Assembly (NCBI GenBank): GCA_028277515.1
Contig: JANQGC010000332.1
Location: forward strand, 1 to 64,000
Reading direction: 5' to 3'
Origin: Anaerolineae bacterium
Lineage (GTDB): Bacteria; Chloroflexota; Anaerolineae; Promineifilales; Promineifilaceae
DNA: 64,000 nt
Shown here: positions 45,189-54,820 of the stretch, piece after piece
Layout: each line of letters opens with the position of its first letter
How positions within the stretch are numbered: position 1 is the first letter of the stretch
The notes under the pieces: model-generated
The model's database searches: none
What the model saw: the letters and a program-made list of their open reading frames with translations, nothing else
Told to the model about the DNA's origin: nothing
Position numbers and translations under genes: made by a program

Positions 45189-47033
45189 ATGGAAAATCAA
45201 ACCCATTCCAAACCGGAAAAACCCCTAAAACAAAACATTTCGCTGCTTGAAGAGCGCATTCATGAATTAGAAGAGCAGTTGCAAAAACAGGTCAGAGAAA
45301 GGGCGAATTTAGAAAATGCCCTCCTTGAAAGCCAGGAAAGGGTTGCCGAAGCAATGGCTAACCACAAAACTGAATTATTAGAAGCAGAACGTGAAGCGCG
45401 TCAAGAAGCGGACATCTTAAGAGAAATTGCTGCCAATATTAATAATGTAAACCAGGAAAAGCTTTTAGATCAAATTATAATTCAATTAGCCCATGCAATC
45501 CCTTATGACAGCGCCTCGATTTTGCACTATAAAGATAATCAGCTAATCGCCACAGCATATAATGGTCCTTTACCTTTCGAGGAAATAGAATATCTGTTTA
45601 ACCCAATTCCCCCCAACCTCGCCGAGTTGATCGCTAATCAAAAACCAATGATCATTCCTGATTCGGAAAAATACCCGAATTGGGTAACTTACCCAGGTCT
45701 GGAAAAAGCCAGATGTTGGTTAGGTGTACCCCTTATTGCCAAGGCTTCATTCTACGGCATCTTAATATTAATCAAGCATGAACCTTATTTCTACAATAAA
45801 CAATCAACTAATTTAGCATTGGCTTTTGCGAACCAGGCTGCGATTGCCATTGAAAACGCCCGACTGTACAGGGAAACACAAGAATTTGGTGAAAAAATGC
45901 AGCAGCAGGTGGCCTTAAGAACGAAGGTCCTGGAAACCTTATACGAAATCACAGCAGTGACGAGCCATTTTTCTGATCTTCAATCAATCCTTGATAAAAT
46001 CGTATCGAAAATTTCTTCAGCTCTGGACTGCGAGCAAGTTTCTATCCATCTCGTAGATGATTCCGGAGAATCCATTCGCCTGGCAAGCTCTGTGGGATTC
46101 TCTCCCGAAATGGAGCAATTTACGCGTGAAATTCCACTAAACAATCCCCTACTCGCCGTTTTGCATAAAAAAAATGAACCGCATGTAACCTATGGCGGCC
46201 AATCGGATCTCTTTCGGTCGGGGGAGTTGATCCCGCAATCCGTACGAAATGCTCTAGGAACACCCATAAGATATAAAGACAAGTTTTTAGGCGTTCTTGG
46301 TCTGGTCAACAAGGAGCAGCCTGTCACTCGAGAGGATATTAACTTATTAACATCTATTGCAGACCAGATTGGAATCGCCGTTGAAAATGATCAACTCAGA
46401 AAACAATCCGAACGGGCCGTTGTGACCCAGGAAAGAGAAAGATTAGCACGCGATCTGCACGATTCTATTACGCAATCCTTGTTTAGCTTAACTTTGTTCG
46501 CGGCCGCTGCCCGCGAGCTACTGCGCAATGGATCAATTATAGATGCGGAAGATTTTCTAAAAGATATTGCTGTCACTTCAAACCAGACGCACAAGGAAAT
46601 GCGCTTATTGCTTTACGAGTTAATGCCCTCTGCTCTGGCGGATGAAGGATTGGTTGGTGCCTTGCGCCACAGACTAGATGCTGTCGAAAGTCGTAGTGGG
46701 ATCAAAACAACGATGAGTGGTAATTTTACAAAAAACCTTCATTCAAATATGGAGATTGTATTATTCCATGTCGCCAACGAAGCTCTCAACAATACGCTAA
46801 AGCATTCTCAGGCCACGTCAGTTTCTATCTCCATTGGCACAAAAGACAATTGGGTGCAGATGGAGATAAAGGACAATGGGATTGGATTTAATTCTAAGGC
46901 TGTGGATCATGATAATAGCATGGGCATGTCTAGCATGAAACAGCGTATGGCTGCAATTGATGGTCATTTTAGATGTTACTCAACACCAGAATTCGGAACA
47001 ACTATTATCGCGTCTGCCCCTCTAAGTAAATAA
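45189..47033 (+). CDS. GAF-domain sensor histidine kinase (NarL-type)
   Basis: A 614-residue soluble kinase: an N-terminal coiled coil (about 15-75), two GAF domains (about 80-225 and 245-405), a HisKA_3 dimerisation domain with H424 in LARDLHDSITQSL, and an HATPase domain with NEALNNTLKHS and DNGIGF. HisKA_3 kinases act on LuxR/NarL-type regulators; such a regulator begins 22 bases downstream. No membrane segment, so the signal is intracellular. Confidence 0.93.
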   Translation: MENQTHSKPEKPLKQNISLLEERIHELEEQLQKQVRERANLENALLESQERVAEAMANHKTELLEAEREARQEADILREIAANINNVNQEKLLDQIIIQLAHAIPYDSASILHYKDNQLIATAYNGPLPFEEIEYLFNPIPPNLAELIANQKPMIIPDSEKYPNWVTYPGLEKARCWLGVPLIAKASFYGILILIKHEPYFYNKQSTNLALAFANQAAIAIENARLYRETQEFGEKMQQQVALRTKVLETLYEITAVTSHFSDLQSILDKIVSKISSALDCEQVSIHLVDDSGESIRLASSVGFSPEMEQFTREIPLNNPLLAVLHKKNEPHVTYGGQSDLFRSGELIPQSVRNALGTPIRYKDKFLGVLGLVNKEQPVTREDINLLTSIADQIGIAVENDQLRKQSERAVVTQERERLARDLHDSITQSLFSLTLFAAAARELLRNGSIIDAEDFLKDIAVTSNQTHKEMRLLLYELMPSALADEGLVGALRHRLDAVESRSGIKTTMSGNFTKNLHSNMEIVLFHVANEALNNTLKHSQATSVSISIGTKDNWVQMEIKDNGIGFNSKAVDHDNSMGMSSMKQRMAAIDGHFRCYSTPEFGTTIIASAPLSK

Positions 47034-47055
47034 TTGTCTTGGGGAGTTAGATAGT

Positions 47056-47712
47056 ATGGCTAAACCTGTTTCAGTATTAATAGTTGACGATCATGCGTTG
47101 GTGCGCAAAGGGTTGGCCGCCTTATTAAATGTTCGTTCCGAGGTTCAACTTGTTGGTGAGGCAAATGGAGGTAGAGAAGCCGTCAGATTAGCAGCGGTAA
47201 GAATCCCAGATGTCATTTTAATGGATTTGGAAATGCCTGGATTTGATGGGATTGAAGCTATCCGTCAAATCCAAAACCAACAAACAAAAAGCAAAATTCT
47301 CGTTCTGAGCAGTTATAGCAATGAGGAACACGTTATTGCTGCGGTTAAAGCGGGTGTTCGTGGTTATTTATTAAAGACGGCGATGCCTGAAGAATTACTA
47401 CAAGCGATATTGGATGTAAATGAAGGTAAATTCCCAATGGACCCTTCTGTTGTCAGTACAGTCGTCCGTGAGTTAAATCGACTTGGGGACCCGCTGATCG
47501 AGAACCCTGATAGTTTAACACCGCGAGAGATAGAAGTGATAAAACTTATCGCAACCGGGCACACCAATCAATCAATCGCCGGTGAATTACTTATTAGTGA
47601 CCGGACAGTCTCTACTCATGTCAGTAATATTTTGAAAAAACTACGGTTAGGAAACCGAACCCAAATTGCTTTATATGCTATACAATCCGGACTTGTCGAT
47701 CTCAATCAATAA
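47056..47712 (+). CDS. LuxR/NarL-type response regulator
   Basis: A 218-residue regulator. The receiver has DDHAL, phospho-acceptor D57 in LMDLEMPG, SSY and K-containing LLKTAM; the C-terminal LuxR-type HTH reads LTPREIEVIKLIATGHTNQSIA and DRTVSTHVSNILKKL. It is the last gene of the + strand run and the obvious partner of the kinase just upstream. A palindrome 69 bases past its stop is a possible binding site. Confidence 0.94.
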   Translation: MAKPVSVLIVDDHALVRKGLAALLNVRSEVQLVGEANGGREAVRLAAVRIPDVILMDLEMPGFDGIEAIRQIQNQQTKSKILVLSSYSNEEHVIAAVKAGVRGYLLKTAMPEELLQAILDVNEGKFPMDPSVVSTVVRELNRLGDPLIENPDSLTPREIEVIKLIATGHTNQSIAGELLISDRTVSTHVSNILKKLRLGNRTQIALYAIQSGLVDLNQ

Positions 47713-47773
47713 ATTAATGAAGTAAATAGGGAACAATGCATTCATTGTAAAACACTATCTAAAGAGTAAGGAC

Positions 47774-47801
47774 TTAAGAAATACGTAAAATTACGTATAA
47801 T
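47774..47801 (+). promoter_or_regulatory. Promoter with an 18-bp palindrome in the spacer
   Basis: Perfect -10 TATAAT (47796-47801) and a weak -35 TTAAGA (47774-47779), 16-base spacer. The spacer is almost entirely the palindrome atacgtaa-aa-ttacgtat (47781-47798), which also overlaps the -10, so a bound protein would block or tune polymerase. Confidence 0.5.
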
Positions 47802-47807
47802 ATCGAT

Positions 47808-47932
47808 TCAATGTTGGTTCTTTTTCTTATTACAAAAAATTACAACCTCTGCTACTATCAAGGTTAAGACTTTTACAGGTGTTTGTTCCAGTAAAAACAT
47901 GGCCTACCAGTCCATTACTGGTAGGCCTTTTT
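47808..47932 (+). ncRNA. Candidate small RNA ending at an intrinsic terminator
   Basis: About 125 bases between the promoter at 47774-47801 and the terminator at 47901-47932, with no well-supported ORF (a leaderless 18-codon frame at 47811 is possible). The alternative is a terminator of the regulator operon with a chance promoter. Confidence 0.3.
47901..47932 (+). terminator. Strong intrinsic terminator
   Basis: Perfect 11-bp stem (ggcctaccagt 47901-47911, actggtaggcc 47917-47927), 5-base loop and a run of five T. Confidence 0.9.
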
Positions 47933-47968
47933 GCTCCTATCCTTTTATCAAGAAGGAAATGGGTGAAC

Positions 47969-48022
47969 GTAACCGAGGATTCATATCCTCGACGGAAGGG
48001 CGCGAAATGGATTTCGCGGTTA
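47969..48022. repeat. Nested double-hairpin repeat
   Basis: Outer gtaacc/ggttac pair (47969-47974, 48017-48022) enclosing two hairpins, cgaggattcatatcctcg (47974-47991) and cgcgaaatggatttcgcg (48001-48018). The second half resembles the element at 58182-58233. Confidence 0.65.
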
Positions 48023-48074
48023 CCAGATTTTCCTAATAATCAAGATTCATCAGTTCCCGCAATAGAGGACCATA

Positions 48075-48923
48075 TTATCCATGGCCGGCAGATACAAAAG
48101 CTTTTGCGGTCTTAAAAACATCTTTGCTTTTTACCAAAGTTTCCCCAACCAATATCGCATTCACCCCTATCTCACGCATTTTTTGCACATCGGCGGCCGT
48201 TTTCAACCCACTCTCACCCACTGCAACAATATGCTTTGGGATCATTTTTCTCAGCCGCATTGTATTATCAAAATCCACCTCAAAAGTTTGCAAATTCCGA
48301 TTATTGACACCAATGACGCGCGCATCTAGGTTTAACATCCGCTCTAACTCATGGTCTGTATGAACCTCAACCAGTGCTTCCATTCCTAATCGCCGCGTTA
48401 ATTTCAATAGTTTTTGGATTTCTGAATCAGCTAAAACAGCGGCGATCAACAAGATAGCATCAGCCCCGGCGACCCGAGCTTCATAAACCTGGTATTCGTC
48501 GAAAATGAAATCTTTTCGTAAAACTGGAATCCCGGATTCCCTTGATTGATTGGCACTAAATCTAACCATCGCTTCCTTTACATTTCGCAGATCCTCGAGA
48601 GAACCTTGGAAATGACGGCCGTCTGTAAGCACCGAAATAGCACCCGCGCCCGCACGAGCATACGTCGTGGCCAGTTTCACGGGATCATAATCACGCACCA
48701 TGAGACCCTTACTGGGCGAGGCTTTTTTACATTCTGCAATCAACGTGACCCCAGGTGCATTCAACACATCAAAAAAACTTAACGCCGGCGGAGCAACCCT
48801 TGCAAATGCACGCAAATCTTCAAGCGGCACTTCCCGCTTGATCTTAGGCAGTTGCTGTCTGTGATAAGCCATGATCTCGTCAAGAATTGTGCCTCGACGC
48901 CTGGCTGTATTCGTTACACTCAT
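48075..48923 (-). CDS. trpC: Indole-3-glycerol-phosphate synthase
   Basis: A TIM-barrel enzyme, 282 residues, converting CdRP to indole-3-glycerol phosphate in tryptophan synthesis. Conserved ECKKASPSKG, LRKDFIFDEYQV, the GVNNRNL segment and GESGL are intact. The ATG 48923 overlaps the trpD stop by four bases (ATGA), showing translational coupling; the longer frame begins with TTG inside trpD. Last gene of the trp operon as seen here. Confidence 0.97.
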   Translation of the reverse strand: MSVTNTARRRGTILDEIMAYHRQQLPKIKREVPLEDLRAFARVAPPALSFFDVLNAPGVTLIAECKKASPSKGLMVRDYDPVKLATTYARAGAGAISVLTDGRHFQGSLEDLRNVKEAMVRFSANQSRESGIPVLRKDFIFDEYQVYEARVAGADAILLIAAVLADSEIQKLLKLTRRLGMEALVEVHTDHELERMLNLDARVIGVNNRNLQTFEVDFDNTMRLRKMIPKHIVAVGESGLKTAADVQKMREIGVNAILVGETLVKSKDVFKTAKAFVSAGHG

Positions 48924-49951
48924 TGCGGGAAACTGTTTGTTTTCTTCACCCAATCGTTTAATGTCTTCAGAGCCGCACCGCTGTCAACAGCTTCGGCCGC
49001 GGCGGCGAGACCTTCTTTCAAGTCCATCTCATCAAGTGATAGAACAGCGCCCGCGTTCAGCAACACGATGTCTCGTCGCGGTCCCTTGTCCTTGCCGCTA
49101 AGAATATCCAACGTAATCTGCGCATTTTCCTCCGGTGAGCCCCCGGCCAAATCATCAAGGCTCCCTGGTGAAATGCCAAAATCGGCCGGATCGAGTGTAT
49201 AGGTCTCTACTTCTCCATCTCTAAGGTGGCTCACTTGATTAATCCCGGTCACCGATAGTTCATCTAATCCATCAGCGCCATGCACCACATAAGCCGCACG
49301 GCTGCCCAGCGCACCCAACACATGAGCCAGCGGTTCCGTTAAATCAGGGTCATACACACCAATAAGCTGTTGTGTCGCCCCGGCGGGATTCGTCAGAGGG
49401 CCTAAAACATTAAATATGGTGCGCTGGCCAATTTCGCGGCGTGGTCCAATCGCGTAGCGCATAGCGGGGTGGTGGTTGATCGCATATAAAAAGCCGATAC
49501 CAACTTCATCGATACATTCGGCCACTTGCTGCGGTTCAAGATCCAGGTTACCTCCCAACGCCATCAGAACATCAGCCGAGCCTGATTGACTGCTCGCTGC
49601 CCGGTTACCATGTTTGGCCACCTTCAAACCATGACCGGCGACGACAAATGCGGCCGTCGTTGAAATATTAAATGTATGTTTGCCATCCCCTCCGGTCCCG
49701 CAAGTGTCAACCAGGAGGCCATCATACATACTCGCTGATACGGGAACACTTACCACATGTTCGCGCATTGATTTTGCGCTGCCGGCAATTTCATCGACCG
49801 TTTCCCCCTTCATGCGCAACGCCGTGAGATATGATCCAATCTGTGCCGGGGTCGCCTCGCCATCCATGATACTGTTCATAGCGGATTCCGCTTGTTCAAA
49901 GGTTAAGTCACGGCCGTTGATCACTTCGGCGATCGCCCATTCAATTGCCAT
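48920..49951 (-). CDS. trpD: Anthranilate phosphoribosyltransferase
   Basis: A 343-residue enzyme that joins anthranilate to PRPP. The PRPP loop GTGGDGKHTFNIST is near 81-94, and KHGNRAASSQSGSADVL carries the second conserved block. Overlaps trpC by four bases; begins 15 bases after the M16C peptidase gene. Confidence 0.97.
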   Translation of the reverse strand: MAIEWAIAEVINGRDLTFEQAESAMNSIMDGEATPAQIGSYLTALRMKGETVDEIAGSAKSMREHVVSVPVSASMYDGLLVDTCGTGGDGKHTFNISTTAAFVVAGHGLKVAKHGNRAASSQSGSADVLMALGGNLDLEPQQVAECIDEVGIGFLYAINHHPAMRYAIGPRREIGQRTIFNVLGPLTNPAGATQQLIGVYDPDLTEPLAHVLGALGSRAAYVVHGADGLDELSVTGINQVSHLRDGEVETYTLDPADFGISPGSLDDLAGGSPEENAQITLDILSGKDKGPRRDIVLLNAGAVLSLDEMDLKEGLAAAAEAVDSGAALKTLNDWVKKTNSFPQ

Positions 49952-49966
49952 TTTTCAACCTCCCAA

Positions 49967-52885
49967 TCACATGATCCTGAGCGTTCGCAGCCACTCATTC
50001 TCCCCATTGGCGGCGGCTATAGCATCTGCAGAGCCTAGTACAACGACCTGGCCCGTTTCATTGAGCTTTTCTAAAACAGTGGCAAATGCTCGAAAATCTT
50101 CAACAGTCGTAGATAGAACTTCATCCCGATATTTCTGCCGGGCTTCGTCAGTTTCGCCAATCAGATGACGCTGCATAGATGTAAACCCTTTGGCATCCGG
50201 CAGTTGGTAGTGGTCCATCGCACCAATGGCGCCGATAATGCTTTTGGTCAATTCCCCATCACTCAACTCAATTTGCCGTAGGAAATTGGCTGTGCCATCA
50301 TAATTGTCTAAGGTCTTTGTAAGGTTGGGATCACGATAAGAAAGATAGCTAAAAACACCGGAATGCTTGCGGAAAATACAAAACCCCCCATATGCTCCGC
50401 CCTGGACACGGACCTTTTCCCAAATCCAGGTTGTGCGTAAGGCATTGGATATGACACTGATCGAGCCATCAACTTCATAGCCCAGTTCGTACAAATTGCC
50501 TCCCTTGCCCACATAATTAACATTGGCCGGTATGGTAAGGCCTTCATTATCCGGCATCTCAGCCGGCGTCCAGGTTGGAAATTCAATGGCACTCACTGGT
50601 AATTTTTGTAAAAATTCATCAAGTTGTGGTTGAACGTCACGCCAGTTATCTTCATCAACGGTGACATTGATTAACATTGTCTTGCGGTTTAACAGGTAGC
50701 CTCTAACCTTTTCCAGCTTTTGCAGGACGGAAGGCCAATCTTGCTCAATGTCGTCTACAAGGTCGCGCAGGAAGAAAAGATTATCAATGCCGCCAATTTG
50801 TTCGGCCGCCCAATCCCCTTTGTTGAACCGGGAGCGCAATCGGGTATTGACAACGATGTGGCCTCCAGGAATCAGACCGGATTCATGTCGCGCCTTCGCT
50901 CTTAGCGCGATTTGGCGGAAACGCTCCTGGTTATCAAGTTTCGCCGTCAACAAAATATCGCGCAAAATGTCCAATAGATCCTGGGTTTGCTCCATGGTCG
51001 CTTTTCCACTCAAAAAGAGCCAGGCCGCTCCACGTTCATCATTTTCAACGGCCGAAGTAAATGTGGATGGAGAAATGCCCCCGGTTTTACTGCCAATCCG
51101 CTGTGAAAGACGGACATAATCTTCGCTCTCTGTGCCCATTTCCAGCAAGACACGGCCGAATAGTCCGGCAAATGGCAGAAGCTCTTGCGGCAGAGTATGC
51201 AGATTAAAACCCACATCCAAATACAAAATACCATTGGTAAACAAATCGTGGTAAAGAATCTCCGTTTCCTGATCTTTTATGACCTCAATCGGAATTGTAT
51301 TGATCTCTTTATCCAGGTCTTCCAGGGTGAGCACGGGCAGCGATTCTAATGCTTCCGGTGAATCGGGTGTCTCCTGTAGAATACGCAGTTCTTCTGCGTT
51401 ATCAATGACCTGTTGTAAATCTTCCTTATCCATCGTCTCGCGAACGGCCGCCAACCGATCCTTCTCCGCTTCATCCCATTTTTGGGCCAACTCCGGATCG
51501 GGCTCAAGCACAACCGTTGATCGATGGGAATTGCTTATAAGGTATTTTTCAATTAAATGTTGCAGGATTTGTTCGTCAGATTCTAGCCGGGCTTTCAAAT
51601 TCTCCAATGGTTTTTCGTATCGCAAAGCCATCAAAGGATCCCTTCCATGCAGCCAGGTATTTAGAGCACTGATCATCAAACTTAAACCGCGCGGATAAGA
51701 TCCGGTGTTATTCTCACGCAAAGCGAATTCGATGCTATTCAAGGCAGCGGCAACCATCTCAGGCTCAATGCCGTCCTCAGCCAGATCTTTTAACGTTTGC
51801 AAAATTAAGGATTCAACCTGCGGAACATCTGATAATTCGACTCCTTTCAGACCCACATCAAAGGTCATTTGCCGCGTATACGTCGACAAACCGCCGCCGG
51901 TGACATCTTCCCCCAACCCGGAATCAATCAATGCCTTTCGCAACGGGGAAGCCGGTGTGCTAATCAGCGCATAGGAGAGGACACTCAAAGCCATAACCAG
52001 ATCCGGATCTTCAAATTCCGGCAATACCCAATTTAATTGCACCATCGCCTTCGCTGCCTGCCCATTGTCCTGAGCTTCCACAGAATAAGAATAGGTTAAA
52101 CGAATAGGCTCGCTGAATGGCTCTTGTAGGGCAACAGAGGAATCCACTTCCATTGCCTCAAAATCTGAAAGATATTCATTCAAAAAGTGCAATCGTTCTT
52201 GCGGATCATCATCCCCGTACATGAAAATCAATGAATTTGAAGGGTGATAAAAAGTATCATGAAAAGTTTTGAACTGCTCATAAGTAAGCTCAGGAATGAC
52301 CGCCGGATCGCCTCCTGAATCAAATTGATATGTATTGTCCGGAAAGGTCGAACGCTGGCTGAAGCGCTCCAACAGGCTATCCGGATTGGAATAAACCCCT
52401 TTCATCTCATTGAAAACGACACCCTTATATATCAACTCCCCTTCTAAATTGTCAAGTTCAAAATGCCAGCCTTCCTGACCCAAATGGTGGGGGGTGATCA
52501 GCGGATAAAACACAGCATCAAGATAAACATCAATCAAATTATAAAAATCCTGTAGATTTGTGCTGGCCACCGGGTAAATTGTTTTATCCGAAAAGGTCAT
52601 AGCATTCAGGAAAGTATTGAGCGATCCCTTCACCAACTCAACAAATGGTTCCTTCACCTGGTACTTGCGCGAACCACCGAGCACAGCGTGCTCCATAATA
52701 TGAGCCACACCTGTTGAATCTGAAGGTGGGGTTGGGAAAGAAATTCCAAACACCTTATTTTCATCATCGTTCTCAAGTGACAGCAGTTCAGCTCCGGATT
52801 TGATATGATGCCATATCCGTGCCCGTGTATTTATCTCCTCAATATGCTCGTCACGCAGCAATTGGAAACCATGATTATTTATCAT
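49967..52885 (-). CDS. M16C family zinc metallopeptidase (PreP-like)
   Basis: A 972-residue inverzincin. The inverted zinc motif HxxEH is HIMEH near residue 63-67, followed by the family NAMTFSDKTIYPVAS segment, and the C-terminal half is the inactive pseudo-repeat. Relatives degrade short unstructured peptides such as cleaved targeting peptides inside the cell; there is no signal sequence here. It lies between trpG and trpD in the same direction, with 15 bases to trpD but a 236-base repeat-bearing gap on the other side, so it may be an insertion into the operon or have its own promoter. Confidence 0.9.
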   Translation of the reverse strand: MINNHGFQLLRDEHIEEINTRARIWHHIKSGAELLSLENDDENKVFGISFPTPPSDSTGVAHIMEHAVLGGSRKYQVKEPFVELVKGSLNTFLNAMTFSDKTIYPVASTNLQDFYNLIDVYLDAVFYPLITPHHLGQEGWHFELDNLEGELIYKGVVFNEMKGVYSNPDSLLERFSQRSTFPDNTYQFDSGGDPAVIPELTYEQFKTFHDTFYHPSNSLIFMYGDDDPQERLHFLNEYLSDFEAMEVDSSVALQEPFSEPIRLTYSYSVEAQDNGQAAKAMVQLNWVLPEFEDPDLVMALSVLSYALISTPASPLRKALIDSGLGEDVTGGGLSTYTRQMTFDVGLKGVELSDVPQVESLILQTLKDLAEDGIEPEMVAAALNSIEFALRENNTGSYPRGLSLMISALNTWLHGRDPLMALRYEKPLENLKARLESDEQILQHLIEKYLISNSHRSTVVLEPDPELAQKWDEAEKDRLAAVRETMDKEDLQQVIDNAEELRILQETPDSPEALESLPVLTLEDLDKEINTIPIEVIKDQETEILYHDLFTNGILYLDVGFNLHTLPQELLPFAGLFGRVLLEMGTESEDYVRLSQRIGSKTGGISPSTFTSAVENDERGAAWLFLSGKATMEQTQDLLDILRDILLTAKLDNQERFRQIALRAKARHESGLIPGGHIVVNTRLRSRFNKGDWAAEQIGGIDNLFFLRDLVDDIEQDWPSVLQKLEKVRGYLLNRKTMLINVTVDEDNWRDVQPQLDEFLQKLPVSAIEFPTWTPAEMPDNEGLTIPANVNYVGKGGNLYELGYEVDGSISVISNALRTTWIWEKVRVQGGAYGGFCIFRKHSGVFSYLSYRDPNLTKTLDNYDGTANFLRQIELSDGELTKSIIGAIGAMDHYQLPDAKGFTSMQRHLIGETDEARQKYRDEVLSTTVEDFRAFATVLEKLNETGQVVVLGSADAIAAANGENEWLRTLRIM

Positions 52886-52931
52886 TGATCGAGACCTCTT
52901 TTGAAATTCAGTGTGTTTAAATCAAGCAGAA

Positions 52932-53074
52932 CTGTAGAACAACCTTTCCAGGTTGTTTTGGCCGCAAGCCAGCAAGTTCACGCTAAAATGTCATTAGCTT
53001 TATAGTGCTGTAGAACAACCTTTCCAGGTTGTTTTAGCCGCAAGCTGAAAAGCTCGCGCTACAATGTCATTAGC
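52932..53074. repeat. Tandem 67-bp repeat, two copies at 76-bp period
   Basis: Copies at 52932-52998 and 53008-53074, each starting ctgtagaacaacctttcc and ending aatgtcattagc, near-identical except in the middle. Each contains an 8-bp hairpin (aacaacct-ttcc-aggttgtt). It lies between the M16C gene and trpG. Confidence 0.85.
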
Positions 53075-53121
53075 AGTTTACCTAGCAAAGTCTTGTATGT
53101 CCAAAATTCAGCCTGAAATAC

Positions 53122-53685
53122 TCACCTACCGTCCAGGAAATTACTCAAAATGCGTTTTCCATGTTCAGTAAGAATACTCTCCGGATGGAACTGCACTCCA
53201 ATGACTGGATGCTCTTCATGGCGCAAACCCATCACTTCGCCATCACTGGTGAAGGCAATGACTTGCAAAGAATCCGGCAAAGGCTCCTCAACAATCAATG
53301 AATGGTACCGCGTTGCACTGAATGGGCTGGGAACACCATAAAAGACACCATTACTATTGTGGTAGACTTGCGACGTCTTGCCATGCATGAGGCGAGGTGC
53401 GCGCTCCACTTTTCCTCCGTAAACCTGGCCGATACATTGGTGTCCCAAACAAACGCCGAGTGTTGGAATTGATGGGCCAAATTCTCTAATGACATCATTT
53501 GAGATACCCCCATCATCCGGTTCACCCGGTCCGGGGCTGATGACGATACGGTCCGGTTGCAGTTCACGGATTTCATCCAATGTGATCTGATCGTTGCGCA
53601 CTACTTGCAGTTCTGCACCTAATTCACCGAGATACTGCACCAGGTTGTATGTAAATGAATCGTAATTATCGATTACGAGGATCAT
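53122..53685 (-). CDS. trpG: Anthranilate synthase component II (glutamine amidotransferase)
   Basis: A 187-residue class I glutamine amidotransferase that supplies ammonia to TrpE. The nucleophile cysteine is in [11 protein letters not shown], the His-Glu pair in [12 protein letters not shown], and the oxyanion region in [10 protein letters not shown]. Some TrpG also serve folate synthesis (PabA); the trp operon context favours tryptophan. Confidence 0.96.
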   Translation of the reverse strand: MILVIDNYDSFTYNLVQYLGELGAELQVVRNDQITLDEIRELQPDRIVISPGPGEPDDGGISNDVIREFGPSIPTLGVCLGHQCIGQVYGGKVERAPRLMHGKTSQVYHNSNGVFYGVPSPFSATRYHSLIVEEPLPDSLQVIAFTSDGEVMGLRHEEHPVIGVQFHPESILTEHGKRILSNFLDGR

Positions 53686-53704
53686 ATCTTCACCTTTTTA
53701 TATT

Positions 53705-54781
53705 TTATGGATTTCCATTCGCCTTTGTGGCTTGTTTTTGCAGCTTGTCTATGCGCTTGCGCCCTTTACGGCTAATCTTATTCCATACGCCTGTTAAACC
53801 CATCGCTTTTTTCATCATCATCAGGGTTTCTTCAGCGATCTTATTGGTGCGCAAGGTTCCTTCGTAAATAACCTGTTCGACATAACCACTATCCGATTCA
53901 ATCCGATCTTTACGCTCGCGAATCGGATCCAGGAAGTTATTGATTGCAACCGTCAGCTTTTCTTTGACTTCTACATCACCAACCTGGCCGGTCCGATAGC
54001 GATTCTTCAATTTCTCAACCTCCACCTTATCGGGGTTGAATTGCTCGTGATAGATAAAGACTGGATTACCTTCTACCTTACCAGGGATATCCGCACGAAT
54101 GCGATTGGGATCCGTATACATGCCATGCACCTTTTTGGCCACTGTCTTGGCATCATCAAAGAGATATATTGTATTTCCCAGGCTCTTGCTCATTTTAGCA
54201 TTGCCGTCCGTACCAATTAAGGTATCACCTTCGACCAAATATTCTGGAATGGGAAATATTTCTTCGTACAGGTAGTTAAAACGGCGAGCGATTTCTCGCG
54301 TGATTTCCACATGGGCCTGGTTATCTTTGCCGACCGGAACAATATGTGCCCTGGGCATCAGAATGTCCGCCGCTTGCAAAACAGGATAACCTAACAAGCC
54401 AAAGGGCATCTCATTCAAATGAGCAGCACGGGCCATATCCTTTAATGAGGGCAACCTGCTCAAACGTGGAACCGTAACCAAATCGGAGAAAAACAGGTTC
54501 ATTTCATATACAGCATGAACGGCGCTTTGTAAATAGATCGTACTCTTGGCCGGATCCAAACCGCACGCCAGGTTGGCAATCGCCACTTCATAAGCATTGT
54601 TTCTGATGGCAAAAATATCTTCTTTACTGTTCTTGGTGGTCAGCACGTGCAGGTCGGCAATGATGAAATAACATTCGTATTCATCTTGCAGCTTCAACCG
54701 GTTTTTGATGCTACCCACATAATGACCCAGGTGCATTGGTCCCGTCGGCCGATCACCCGTTAACAATCTTTTCTTACTCAT
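53705..54781 (-). CDS. trpS: Tryptophanyl-tRNA synthetase
   Basis: A 358-residue class Ic synthetase. The HIGH-type signature is [11 protein letters not shown] near residue 15 and KMSKS is [10 protein letters not shown] near 200; slightly longer than the usual 330. It charges tRNA(Trp), the very molecule sensed by the T-box leader of this operon, and lies between trpE and trpG, an uncommon position. Confidence 0.96.
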   Translation of the reverse strand: MSKKRLLTGDRPTGPMHLGHYVGSIKNRLKLQDEYECYFIIADLHVLTTKNSKEDIFAIRNNAYEVAIANLACGLDPAKSTIYLQSAVHAVYEMNLFFSDLVTVPRLSRLPSLKDMARAAHLNEMPFGLLGYPVLQAADILMPRAHIVPVGKDNQAHVEITREIARRFNYLYEEIFPIPEYLVEGDTLIGTDGNAKMSKSLGNTIYLFDDAKTVAKKVHGMYTDPNRIRADIPGKVEGNPVFIYHEQFNPDKVEVEKLKNRYRTGQVGDVEVKEKLTVAINNFLDPIRERKDRIESDSGYVEQVIYEGTLRTNKIAEETLMMMKKAMGLTGVWNKISRKGRKRIDKLQKQATKANGNP

Positions 54782-54820
54782 CTCTCGTTCTCCAAGAATC
54801 GCCCAAACGATTCTGTCTAT

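Noticed and set aside
47811..47867. 18-codon leader peptide after the palindromic promoter
   Set aside because: No Shine-Dalgarno; the ATG is about ten bases from the -10, so translation is unsupported.
52932..53074. CRISPR-like direct repeats
   Set aside because: Only two copies, 67 bp long with a 9-bp gap; no spacers of uniform size and no cas genes.
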